Positions 35,942 through 44,917 of a stretch of DNA of 60,302 bases are shown piece after piece. Under the pieces are notes generated by a model, which did no database searches, was not told the DNA's origin, and saw only the letters and a program-made list of their open reading frames with translations. Positions within the stretch are counted from its first letter, which is position 1. Every line of letters begins with the position of its first letter. The DNA comes from Clostridia bacterium (GTDB lineage Bacteria > Bacillota > Clostridia > Christensenellales > UBA1242), in contig JAGCEE010000275.1 in assembly GCA_017650795.1 (NCBI GenBank), positions 1-60,302 on the forward strand. The letters run 5' to 3'. A program made the translations under genes and the position numbers.

Positions 35942-37045
35942 TTATATTATTCTAACAGGTAAAATCAAGTACAAATACTCGCTACTATCTGTTGCGGGAA
36001 CAACCACGCATGGATTTGAAGGACTATTAAATTTGATTTTTACAAAATCGTCAGTAATTGTTCTAAATGCTTCCATAAAGTATCTTGCATTAAATGCAAT
36101 AAATATGTCTTTGCCCTCAATAGAAATGCTTATGTTTTCTTTAATATTACCAATTTCGGAATTAGAAGTTAAAAGCAATGTATTTTCTTTTATGTCAAAC
36201 TTAACAAGATTGTTTTGACCAACCTTAGACAAAAGTGATGCTCTATCTAATGCATCTAGTAGCTGCGTTCTATTTATTGTAATTTCTGTTGAAAACTCAT
36301 TTGCTATTATTTGCTTATAATTTAAGAAATCACCTTCCAAAATTCTAGTTGTCACTTTGGTATCGCCAATATCTATCATTAAATATTTTTTGTCTACATA
36401 AACATTAACAATCTCATCGCTATCGCCTAAAAGTTTTGATATCTCGCTAAGCGACCTTGCAGGAATAATAACTCCACCATTTATTGTGGAACTAAGTATT
36501 GGTTCGGTCACAAGTGCCAATCTATATCCATCTAATGCTACTGCTTTTACTGTGTTTTGACCAATTTCAAATAATGCTCCTTTAAGTATTGGCCTTGAAT
36601 CATCAACAGCAACCGAGAATATACTTTTGTTTATTAAATTCTTTAAATTTTCGCTTGTTATTGAGAACACATTTGTTCCGTTTACATTGTTAAAACTTGG
36701 ATATTCATCACTTACAAAGCACTGAATAAAACTTTCGGAATCTATATATTTTATTTTAAGTTGATTTTTGTCACTTAATTCTAATTCTATTTTTTCGTTA
36801 GATAATTTTTTAATAAACTCAGAAAAGAACCTTCCTGGTATAACAACTTCGCCCTCAATTTTTACATCGGCTTTAATTTTCTTTTCTATGGATAAATCTA
36901 AATCTGTTGCACTTAAAGTTAATGTGTCTTCCCTTGCCACAATTTTAATTCCTTCCAAAATTGGATTTGTGGTTTTGTTTGGGATTGCTTTGCTAACTTT
37001 TATGACTGCATCGGATAAATCTAAACCTTCACAAATTACTTGCAT
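35942..37045 (-). CDS. dnaN: DNA polymerase III sliding clamp
   Basis: This is the 367-residue beta clamp, three repeated clamp domains that dimerise around DNA and hold the polymerase. ILEGIKIVAREDTLTLSATDLDLSIEK and the C-terminal ending YLILPVRI are diagnostic. The start at ATG 37045 has GGAAG upstream; the longer open frame has none. It is separated from dnaA by about 21 kb, which is rare in Firmicutes, and is divergent from addB. The end is followed by the multi-hairpin element. Confidence 0.96.
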   Translation of the reverse strand: MQVICEGLDLSDAVIKVSKAIPNKTTNPILEGIKIVAREDTLTLSATDLDLSIEKKIKADVKIEGEVVIPGRFFSEFIKKLSNEKIELELSDKNQLKIKYIDSESFIQCFVSDEYPSFNNVNGTNVFSITSENLKNLINKSIFSVAVDDSRPILKGALFEIGQNTVKAVALDGYRLALVTEPILSSTINGGVIIPARSLSEISKLLGDSDEIVNVYVDKKYLMIDIGDTKVTTRILEGDFLNYKQIIANEFSTEITINRTQLLDALDRASLLSKVGQNNLVKFDIKENTLLLTSNSEIGNIKENISISIEGKDIFIAFNARYFMEAFRTITDDFVKIKFNSPSNPCVVVPATDSSEYLYLILPVRII

Positions 37046-37142
37046 ATTTTTTCTTCCTTTTAACAGAATAATTGTACCATAATTTATAATAATTTGCAAG
37101 TAGATTGATAATTTTTTAACACTATTATAAGTTGTCATATGT

Positions 37143-37171
37143 TTGTGTTTTATAATTAAGTATGATAAAAT
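37143..37171 (+). promoter_or_regulatory. Leaderless-type promoter of addB-addA
   Basis: TTGTGT (37143-37148), a 17-base spacer and TAAAAT (37166-37171) stand six bases from the addB ATG. The same hexamer style and spacing occur at the phosphodiesterase gene (9638-9666). Confidence 0.6.
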
Positions 37172-37177
37172 ATACCT

Positions 37178-40100
37178 ATGCAAAAATTAAAGGTTTTGGT
37201 TGGAAATAATACATATGGTTTGGTTAGGCGCGCCATAGATTTTATGGGCGAGCATGTATCCGACTTAAACACAGAAAATATTGTAATTGTTCCAGATAGG
37301 CTTAGTTTAATTACGGAAAACCTTATTTTTGACGAACTAAATATTGATGTTTATTTTAATGTTAGCGTAATGGGTATTTCAAAGTTTTCAAAACTTATTA
37401 TAAACGATGCAGGCTTAGAAAACTTAGAATGTTCTAATTTGTCTTCAAAGCTTCTTGTACTTAAAGCAATACAAAATGTTTGCAACAACTTTAAATGCTT
37501 TTCTAAAAATTATACACTCGGCTTTGTTGATGAAATATATGCAAAAATAGAACAAATTAAATCTAGTGGGGCAAAAATAGAAGAATTATCTGACCCAAAC
37601 GCTAGCGATGGAACAAAATTAAAATTTGAAGACATTTCAAGTATATATAATGAATACGAAAGATTACGGGCAGGACTACTTGATAGTGGAGCAATAATAG
37701 ATTTATTTAATTCAATATCATCTTCGTCAGATTATTTAAAAAAATGTAATGTGTTTTTTGTTGGTTTTGACTCAATGACACATCAAGGAATTAGCATTGT
37801 TAAAAACGTGTGCAAAAATGCTCATAGTTGTTTTGTTTGTGTTGTTGAACCAAACGGGCAACAAAATGAAAGAATTTACGACAGAAGTTTTTTTAGTTCC
37901 ATTTTGGCACTAAAAGATGATGGAATAGACCTTGATATAAAATATATAAATGAGCCTCTAAAAAATGTTGATGCAGATTTTGCTTTAAACAATATTTTTT
38001 CAAGAGATAATCAAGCCCAAAGTCATGGATACTTTCAAATAAACAAAGCACTTGGTTTTATGGACGAAATAGACTGTTGCATTAAAAGTATTAACTACAA
38101 TTTAAAAACAAAAGATATAACATTTAAAGACATTGCTATCTGCGCACCAAAAGAATATCATGAAGCACTAAAAAGCAAACTTTCTATGATTGGGGTTGAT
38201 GCTTTTTTAGATGAAAAAGTGCCACTTTTAAATTTTGAGCCAATAAAACTAATTTTGGCATACTTAAATTATGAACTAAGTTCGGTTGGCGAAAACTACT
38301 TAAAAGTAATATTAAATGATATGTGCGAGCAAGATGAAAACACAAAACATAATTTGGTTAATCTTATTGCTCAATACAAATCAATAGATACAATTTTAAA
38401 GTACGAACAAAACATAGATGAAAAACTAAAAGATGAGTTAAAAAATTTTGAATTTTTAAAAATAGAAAAAGATAAAAAAGAAATATCATATTTTATAGAA
38501 AATACAAAAAAAATAATAGAAAAATATAATTTAATTAAAAAAATAGATGATTTTTGTGAAAAAATGCAAAAATTAAATAATATTTCACTAGAAAAACAAT
38601 ACAGGCAAATTGCACAGAAACTGCAAGATATTTTAGACGAAATAAATACCGTATTAAATAACTTACCAATTTCGCTTGATGAATATATTGAACTTTTAAC
38701 AAAGGCATTTTCTGAATGTGAAATTATCGGAGTGCCTAGTGGAGTAAATCAAATACAAGTTTCGGATTACAAAAGCTTTTTTAATAATGTTAAATATATG
38801 TATGTGCTTGGTTTAAATGAAGGAATGTGCCCAGATGTTTTAATGGACAATGGTCTTATTTCCGACACCGAAATATTAAGCAAATCAATAGTAGCAAAAC
38901 TAGAACCAACCACAAAAATTATTAACAAAAGAAACAGATTTAAACTTTTAGAGGTGATACTATGTGCAGCCGAAAAGTGCTATTTATACTATCATGGTTT
39001 TGGTGCCGATGGAAAAAATGCACTTCCAAACGACTTTATTACCGAACTTGAATATTTGTTTAACCTAGACGAAATATCCACCCTTTCGCTTACTTCGTTT
39101 ACCGAAAAAATTGATGTAAATAAAATAATGTACAATGCAGTAAACATTTATAATGCAAACCTACTTGCAAACCAAAATAATAAGCAAGCACAAAATGAGT
39201 ATTTAAAAAAAGTGCTTGTAGATAACAATAAAAAGTTTGTATACGAGCCAAAGTTAAATGTTGCTTGTGATTTTAACGAGTTGTTTTTTGGTTCTAAAAA
39301 GGCAAATGTTTCACTAATAGAGAGTTATAACAAATGCCCAAAGATTGCTTTTTTAGATAAAGGTCTTAAACTAAAAAAACAAAAAGGCGCCCAAATAGAA
39401 CCTAATATTTTTGGAAGTTTTATTCATGAAGTTGGTGAACTATTTGTAAAACAAAATATAACAAACCTTGGCAATATATCGGCTTTGGAAGTTAAAAAAA
39501 ATGTTGTGAACATTGTAAACATTATTAAACAAAAGCCAGAGTTTTACTCTATAACCCTAGAAGATAATAAGTTTTTGTTTGATATGTTATTAAATGAATG
39601 TATAAGATTTTGTAGTTTTTTAAACTACGAGCAAAGCAAAAGTAAGTTTAAACCAAAATACACCGAAAAATACTTTGGCTCTTATGACGGATTTAAACCA
39701 ATAGAAATTGAAGTCGATGGTGAAAAATATCTTGTTTCGGGAATTGTTGATAGAATTGACGTGTGTGAGGATAAGTTTAGAATTATAGATTACAAAACCG
39801 GTAGCACAAATAATGATAATTCTAGCGGTAAAGAACAGTTGTTTTATGGAAATAAAATCCAGTTGTTTATTTATGCCAAAGCAATAAAAGATAATTTAAA
39901 CAAAACGCTGTTTGGTGCTTTTTACTTGCCTATTTCTAACAAGCATCAAAAAAAAGGCGAGCTTAGTTATCATTTAAGTGGTTTTTTTGAAGATAACTTA
40001 GTTGATGTTTTTAATTGCGACCTAGACTTAAATATAGAAAATAAAAAATCTAACATTTTAAATATAGAATTAAAAAAGCCAGATAGATCTGGCACAGTAG

Positions 40101-40360
40101 AGTTAAAGAAAAAAGATAATATTTTATCACATAACGAATTAGAGGCATATTTGGATTATGCTTTAAAGATTATGGCAATAAGCATTAAAAATTTAAAAAA
40201 TGGAATGGTTAATCCATCGCCAATAAAAGATGCTTGTGGTGGCTGTATGTTTAGTGATATTTGTGAAAAGACTGGAAATGAACAGATTATCCGTGATAAA
40301 AAATATGATATTAAAACCTTAAATATATCGGAGATAGTAAATGTCAAAAAATCTGACTAA
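37178..40360 (+). CDS. addB: ATP-dependent nuclease subunit AddB
   Basis: This is the 1060-residue AddB subunit of the AddAB helicase-nuclease that resects double-strand breaks. The RecB-type nuclease core near the C-terminus has GSFIHEVGELF, GIVDRIDV and IIDYKTGS. Four cysteines for the iron-sulfur cluster are placed as in the family: one in SYNKCPKIAFLD and three in CGGCMFSDIC at the end. The N-terminal region VLVGNNTYGL lacks the GxGKT of Walker A, so ATP binding by this subunit is probably lost. No Shine-Dalgarno site precedes the ATG. It overlaps addA by 20 bases. Confidence 0.88.
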   Translation: MQKLKVLVGNNTYGLVRRAIDFMGEHVSDLNTENIVIVPDRLSLITENLIFDELNIDVYFNVSVMGISKFSKLIINDAGLENLECSNLSSKLLVLKAIQNVCNNFKCFSKNYTLGFVDEIYAKIEQIKSSGAKIEELSDPNASDGTKLKFEDISSIYNEYERLRAGLLDSGAIIDLFNSISSSSDYLKKCNVFFVGFDSMTHQGISIVKNVCKNAHSCFVCVVEPNGQQNERIYDRSFFSSILALKDDGIDLDIKYINEPLKNVDADFALNNIFSRDNQAQSHGYFQINKALGFMDEIDCCIKSINYNLKTKDITFKDIAICAPKEYHEALKSKLSMIGVDAFLDEKVPLLNFEPIKLILAYLNYELSSVGENYLKVILNDMCEQDENTKHNLVNLIAQYKSIDTILKYEQNIDEKLKDELKNFEFLKIEKDKKEISYFIENTKKIIEKYNLIKKIDDFCEKMQKLNNISLEKQYRQIAQKLQDILDEINTVLNNLPISLDEYIELLTKAFSECEIIGVPSGVNQIQVSDYKSFFNNVKYMYVLGLNEGMCPDVLMDNGLISDTEILSKSIVAKLEPTTKIINKRNRFKLLEVILCAAEKCYLYYHGFGADGKNALPNDFITELEYLFNLDEISTLSLTSFTEKIDVNKIMYNAVNIYNANLLANQNNKQAQNEYLKKVLVDNNKKFVYEPKLNVACDFNELFFGSKKANVSLIESYNKCPKIAFLDKGLKLKKQKGAQIEPNIFGSFIHEVGELFVKQNITNLGNISALEVKKNVVNIVNIIKQKPEFYSITLEDNKFLFDMLLNECIRFCSFLNYEQSKSKFKPKYTEKYFGSYDGFKPIEIEVDGEKYLVSGIVDRIDVCEDKFRIIDYKTGSTNNDNSSGKEQLFYGNKIQLFIYAKAIKDNLNKTLFGAFYLPISNKHQKKGELSYHLSGFFEDNLVDVFNCDLDLNIENKKSNILNIELKKPDRSGTVELKKKDNILSHNELEAYLDYALKIMAISIKNLKNGMVNPSPIKDACGGCMFSDICEKTGNEQIIRDKKYDIKTLNISEIVNVKKSD

Positions 40361-43300
40361 TGGTAAAAAAGACAAGGAAATAAAAATAAAGGAACAAGAC
40401 GACATAATGGCTTGCAATAAAAGCCTTATTGTTTCTGCGTCTGCCGGAAGTGGTAAAACAACAATCATGATTAAAAAAATCTTTGAGTATCTTAAAAGTG
40501 GCGATTGCAATGCCGAACAACTTCTTGTTTTAACCTACACTAATTTGGCAGCCGCAGAAATGAAAAAGAAGTTAATAAACAAATTAAAAGAAAACCTACA
40601 AGAGAACCCTTCTTTAATAGAGCAAATAGAACAAATACCAACTTCCGATATTTCCACTTTTGATAGTTTTTGCCAAAGGCTTGTTAAAAAATATTTTTAT
40701 GTTATTGGCATAGACCCATCATTTAATATTTTATCCGGCGAAAAAGAAGAACTGTTTAAAAATATTGCAATAGATAATGCCATTGCTTTAACTAAAAAAG
40801 AAAATCCAAAAGATTACGAAGTTTTAACAAACAATCTAACCGGAAACCGCAAAGAGGAGAATATAAAAAATGTTATTTTTAAAATTCATTCTTACATTAT
40901 ATCTTTAATTAATATTGACGAGTTTTTTAAAAAAACAGAAAAATTATATAAAAAAGAAGAAAAAATTGCAGAAAATTATTTAAAATCTTACTATAACGAC
41001 ATTTTTATTCAAATTAAGAATCAATTATTAGATTTAATTGAAGATGCAAAAAACTTAGATTTTTTGTCTTATGTTGAGTACATAAATAATTTATTATCAA
41101 TCGCAGAAAACTCAATTTTATCAGATGGCTTAACAAAAATGATTTCTCTTTACGATGGAATTAACTATGGAAGATTGGATAAAGACGACAAAGATATAAA
41201 CCTTTTTTGGAAAAAAATAGAATCAGTAAAAACAAAACTAAAAAAGACAATAGATGATATTAAAAAACTTGGAAATGCCGATGAAATATCTAACACATAT
41301 TTAGAATGTGAATCTCTTTGCCATGCAATTATTGTTTTAGAAAAAACTTTTATAAAGCAATATGAAATTTTAAAAAAGTCAAAAAACTATTACGACTTTA
41401 ATGACATAGAAAGAATGACCATTAAACTTTTAGAAGACAAAAAAATAAACGAGCAAATTAAAAATTCTTATAAACATATTTTTGTTGATGAGTTCCAAGA
41501 TGCCAATGCTATTCAAGAAAAAATCATATTTTTGTTGGATAATAATAATTTGTTTTTTGTGGGTGATACAAAACAATCAATCTATGCATTCAGACAATCT
41601 GACCCAGATATATTTTTAAATATACAAGAAAACTTTAAAACAAGACAAGATGCCGAATCGCTTCCACTTAACTGTAATTTTAGAACAAACAAAAATATCT
41701 TATATTTTGCAAACAGAATATTTAGTGTTTTAATGACAAAAAACACTTCGGGTGTAGATTATAAAAAAGATGCACAATTTGACCCAAAAGCCACTTTTGA
41801 AGATTTGAATAACGAGGTGTGCGTTTCACTTAATTTATTAAATGTAAAAAAGAAAGATGAACCAATTATTGCTACCGAAGTTTATGATTTAACCAAAAAT
41901 CAAAATTCAGATTCAAATAACTTAAACACTAAAAATCAATGCATATTTATTTGTGACCAAATCACTCACCTTCTTGGGCAAGACATATATGATAATGCCG
42001 AGGAAAAAATAAGAAAAATAAATTTAAGTGACATAACAATACTTTTATTAAAAAGTGGACATTTTGTTGATGAGTTAATAAATACATTTGATGAGTATGG
42101 TATAAGTTATAATGCCGATATGGGCGAAAATATTGATAACGAGTATGATAACAGAGTTTTGTTTGGAGCATTAAAGCTTTCTTTAAATATTAAAGATGAC
42201 TACACTTTATACAAAGTATTACATTCTAAACTATTTGACTTTACCGACACGGAACTTGGAAATATTAAACTTTGTAGCAACAAAGAATATTTTTACGAAG
42301 CCCTAGAAGACTACAAATCAAAACAAGATGAGCTTTCCAAAAAAATTGAAAACTTTTATAAAGTAATAGACGATTTACATTTTAATTGCAAATATAATGG
42401 TATATATTTTGCTTTAAACAAACTCTTAGAAAATACAAATTATCTTTTAAAAATTGATGAAAATTACACCGACCGCAAAAACAAAATATACCAATATATT
42501 TATAGTTTTATGAATAGCCAATACAATAACGATTTAATTGAGTATATTACGTATAAAAACATTTCAAAAAAACAAGACAAAATAAAAATAGATAATGGCA
42601 GTAATAATTCAATCAAAATATGCACAATGCATTCATCAAAGGGGTTAGAGTATCCTATTGTTATACTTCCAAACCTAGATAGTGACTATACAAAAAATAT
42701 GGAAGAAAGAGAAATAAAAATAAACAAGCAACTAGGTATTGGAGTAAAGGCATACAATAACAAAGATAGAACTATTACAAATGGTATATTTTACGAAGCA
42801 TGTAATATAAATAACAAAAACATAGAACAAAGTGAAAAAATAAGACTGCTTTATGTTGCAATAACAAGGGCAAAAAATAAACTTATTCTAATTGGAAACA
42901 ATCAAGAAAACTACAAAAAATTTGAGTCAGATTATGAAATAATGTCACAAAACAATTTTTTAAGTATGATTGTAAACTCATTAGATAAAAGCATAATAGA
43001 TAAAATAAACAATAATGAGTTTGGAAACTATAATTTATTTAATAACCCAAGATTAAAACTAAACATTATTGATAAAATTGTTATCACAAGTTCAAAAACA
43101 GATGAGAGTAAAATTTATAATATAGATAATCAAAACTTAATCATAGATTTTTTAAGTAAAGATTTATCAAAAAATAAAATAGAACTAGCATTAAAAAACT
43201 CAGTATCCGGATTTGCATTTGATAATTCAAGCATAAATTTAGCACCTAAAAATCTTACAATTTATGAACATTTGCTTGAAACCTCATCACAACTTGGAAC

Positions 43301-43769
43301 CCTATATCATAAAGTTTTGGAAGATGTTAATTTTAATGACATAAACTCGGTTAATGATGTTTCATTGTTTTTGGATTGTAATTTAAGTGATGAAGAAAAA
43401 GAACTATTTAAAGATATATCAATAGATAATGTTTATAAAAATATAAGTATATTAAAAGACGAGTGTAAAACTTCCAAGAATATTTTAAAAGAACAAAAAT
43501 TTGTTATGAAAGTAAAACATAGCGATTTGGTAGACGGCGGTTATGATGATAAAATATTGGTGCAAGGCATTATAGATTTGGTGGCTGTGTTTAATGACAA
43601 AATTGTGCTAATAGATTATAAACTAACCCATAAACCAAACGATGCTATAATTTCAAAGTATAAAAAACAGTTATCAATATACAAACTTGCACTTTCTAAA
43701 AATTTTAAAAACATTCCAATTTATTGTAAAATATTAAACCTTTACAAAAATGAACTGATAGATATTTAA
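40341..43769 (+). CDS. addA: ATP-dependent helicase-nuclease subunit AddA
   Basis: This 1142-residue UvrD-like helicase with a C-terminal nuclease pairs with AddB. Motif I SASAGSGKTT (about 32-41), motif II FVDEFQDAN, motif III VGDTKQSIYAFR, NCNFRTNKN, CTMHSSKGLEYPIV and motif VI LLYVAITRAKN are all present. The nuclease residues are in VQGIIDLVAVFNDKIVLIDYK. The start inside the end of addB has GGAG seven bases upstream, so the second cistron uses a normal ribosome site while the first appears leaderless. Confidence 0.95.
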   Translation: MSKNLTNGKKDKEIKIKEQDDIMACNKSLIVSASAGSGKTTIMIKKIFEYLKSGDCNAEQLLVLTYTNLAAAEMKKKLINKLKENLQENPSLIEQIEQIPTSDISTFDSFCQRLVKKYFYVIGIDPSFNILSGEKEELFKNIAIDNAIALTKKENPKDYEVLTNNLTGNRKEENIKNVIFKIHSYIISLINIDEFFKKTEKLYKKEEKIAENYLKSYYNDIFIQIKNQLLDLIEDAKNLDFLSYVEYINNLLSIAENSILSDGLTKMISLYDGINYGRLDKDDKDINLFWKKIESVKTKLKKTIDDIKKLGNADEISNTYLECESLCHAIIVLEKTFIKQYEILKKSKNYYDFNDIERMTIKLLEDKKINEQIKNSYKHIFVDEFQDANAIQEKIIFLLDNNNLFFVGDTKQSIYAFRQSDPDIFLNIQENFKTRQDAESLPLNCNFRTNKNILYFANRIFSVLMTKNTSGVDYKKDAQFDPKATFEDLNNEVCVSLNLLNVKKKDEPIIATEVYDLTKNQNSDSNNLNTKNQCIFICDQITHLLGQDIYDNAEEKIRKINLSDITILLLKSGHFVDELINTFDEYGISYNADMGENIDNEYDNRVLFGALKLSLNIKDDYTLYKVLHSKLFDFTDTELGNIKLCSNKEYFYEALEDYKSKQDELSKKIENFYKVIDDLHFNCKYNGIYFALNKLLENTNYLLKIDENYTDRKNKIYQYIYSFMNSQYNNDLIEYITYKNISKKQDKIKIDNGSNNSIKICTMHSSKGLEYPIVILPNLDSDYTKNMEEREIKINKQLGIGVKAYNNKDRTITNGIFYEACNINNKNIEQSEKIRLLYVAITRAKNKLILIGNNQENYKKFESDYEIMSQNNFLSMIVNSLDKSIIDKINNNEFGNYNLFNNPRLKLNIIDKIVITSSKTDESKIYNIDNQNLIIDFLSKDLSKNKIELALKNSVSGFAFDNSSINLAPKNLTIYEHLLETSSQLGTLYHKVLEDVNFNDINSVNDVSLFLDCNLSDEEKELFKDISIDNVYKNISILKDECKTSKNILKEQKFVMKVKHSDLVDGGYDDKILVQGIIDLVAVFNDKIVLIDYKLTHKPNDAIISKYKKQLSIYKLALSKNFKNIPIYCKILNLYKNELIDI

Positions 43770-43801
43770 TGTGTAAATTTATACCATATATGTATAAAAG
43801 T

Positions 43802-44015
43802 TTACCCACATTTATGTTAATTTGTGGATAAACTTTTTTTGTTAAAAAATTGTAAAGAATAATAGTTTTAAATAAATCTATATATTGTGATTTTAAAACA
43901 AAAAATACTAAATATTCTGTCAAATAAAATACTTAAATTTTTTGCAAAAAACTTGTCAAAATTTATCCACACTAAAAATATAAAAATGTTAATAACTTTG
44001 GCATAGTTATCAACA
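43802..44015. other. DnaA-box region A, candidate replication origin
   Basis: The 406-base gap 43770-44175 has four DnaA-box-like sites: TTACCCACA (43802-43810, one mismatch), TGTGGATAA (43823-43831, perfect inverted), TTATCCACA (43963-43971, perfect) and TTATCAACA (44007-44015, one mismatch). The last lies in an inverted repeat, GTTAATAACT-N7-AGTTATCAAC (43988-44014). The next 150 bases are almost pure A/T, as in an unwinding element. This is the densest DnaA-box cluster I found in the window. No gene is seen in the gap. Confidence 0.6.
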
Positions 44016-44175
44016 TTATTTTTTAGGTAAAAACAACAATATATAAATAGAATAGTTGATATTTAAACAATATATTGTGTTAATCAAAAATCAATTAACA
44101 TTTAAACATTCTTTATTATTATTAAGAACAATAAATAATAATATAATAAATATAAAGAGGGGGTTTTAAAAAATT

Positions 44176-44517
44176 TTATAATACAACTATTGTCATTCCG
44201 CTATTACAATTATTTAAATCTTCACCATCGTAATCGTTTTTAAGATTAAGTAGTAAATTAAAACACTTTGGATTGTCTAAATTCCAATCCTCGCCAAATA
44301 TATAATCTTTTATTATCTTTTGTTTTTTTAAAGAAAAAAGTCTTTCTCTAACACTTTTGCATATAATACCGCCCACACCAGAACTACCATAGCCATGTAT
44401 AAATTTTATTGCCTTAACTCCACTTATTTTTGCTACTTCTATTTCTAGTTCCATATTACAAAGTGCCACATCAACAGGTGGCATATTATCTTTTAAGTTT
44501 ATAGTTATTAAATCCAT
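44176..44517 (-). CDS. Small Smr-like domain protein
   Basis: This 113-residue protein looks like a stand-alone, divergent Smr domain. It has the central IKFIHGYGSSGVGG (compare IIHGKGSGxLR in Smr/MutS2), the preceding helix with paired acidic residues, and a closing beta strand NSGMTIVVL. Smr domains nick DNA or cut RNA, but the usual DLHG motif is replaced by TINLKDN here, so catalysis is doubtful. The start at 44517 (M13 of the open frame) is chosen because a consensus promoter ends seven bases upstream. It has no Shine-Dalgarno site. Confidence 0.65.
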   Translation of the reverse strand: MDLITINLKDNMPPVDVALCNMELEIEVAKISGVKAIKFIHGYGSSGVGGIICKSVRERLFSLKKQKIIKDYIFGEDWNLDNPKCFNLLLNLKNDYDGEDLNNCNSGMTIVVL

Positions 44518-44524
44518 GTTTTTT

Positions 44525-44553
44525 ATTATAGTACCTAATGGTATTAAAGTCAA
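44525..44553 (-). promoter_or_regulatory. Leaderless-type promoter of the Smr-like gene
   Basis: TTGACT (44548-44553), a 17-base spacer and TATAAT (44525-44530) stand seven bases from ATG 44517. The first T of the -35 belongs to the U-run of the SRP RNA terminator. Confidence 0.8.
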
Positions 44554-44554
44554 A

Positions 44555-44829
44555 AAAAACCGTGCCGAAGAATTCGAACAAAATCGGACGATTATACTCG
44601 CAAGTCAAAATACTCCATCAAAGCTACCTTAAATCACACGGCTACTTTACTTAATGTTGCTACCGTCAGGTCCTCACATGGTTCGTAAAGTTATCGTTAA
44701 ATAAGACCTTGATTTCAACGTACCTGCCAAGAAAATATAAAAGCTTATTTACCCTCAGTTCTTCCGTCAGCCTCGCATATAGTAGATTTCGAGTTAAAAG
44801 GAACTACTACCTCCCCACCTAGCACGGTA
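44555..44829 (-). ncRNA. ffs: Signal recognition particle RNA, large Firmicutes type
   Basis: This roughly 275-base RNA is the scaffold of the signal recognition particle. Its 5' part TGCTAGGTGGGGAGGTAG is the Alu-domain hallmark of Bacillus/Clostridium SRP RNA, and GAACCATGTGAGGACC..GGTAGCAACATTAAGT is the S-domain helix 8 that binds Ffh. The 5' CCGTGC pairs with the 3' GCACGG, followed by T8. The helix 8 tetraloop reads TGAC where Bacillus has GGAA. A promoter (TTGATT-N17-TATAAT, 44835-44863) lies just upstream. It is divergent from tlyA. Confidence 0.93.
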
Positions 44830-44834
44830 GTATG

Positions 44835-44863
44835 ATTATAAATTAAAGTAGGCAAAAAATCAA
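44835..44863 (-). promoter_or_regulatory. Promoter of the SRP RNA
   Basis: TTGATT (44858-44863), a 17-base spacer and TATAAT (44835-44840). Transcription should begin near 44828, at the start of the closing stem. Confidence 0.75.
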
Positions 44864-44883
44864 GAGAAAAAAATCAATTTATT

Positions 44884-44911
44884 TTGTTTATTTAGTTTTA
44901 TTTGGTATGAT
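44884..44911 (+). promoter_or_regulatory. Leaderless-type promoter of tlyA
   Basis: TTGTTT (44884-44889), a 16-base spacer and TATGAT (44906-44911) stand six bases from ATG 44918. No Shine-Dalgarno site is present. Confidence 0.6.
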
Positions 44912-44917
44912 TATATC

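Noticed and set aside
37046..37177. Replication origin in the dnaN-addB divergent gap
   Set aside because: Strand direction switches here and it is next to dnaN, but the gap is short and holds no DnaA box.
43705..43923. 72-residue minus-strand ORF at the end of addA
   Set aside because: It overlaps addA and the DnaA-box gap, has no ribosome site or promoter of the local type, and its protein looks like an AT-rich chance frame.
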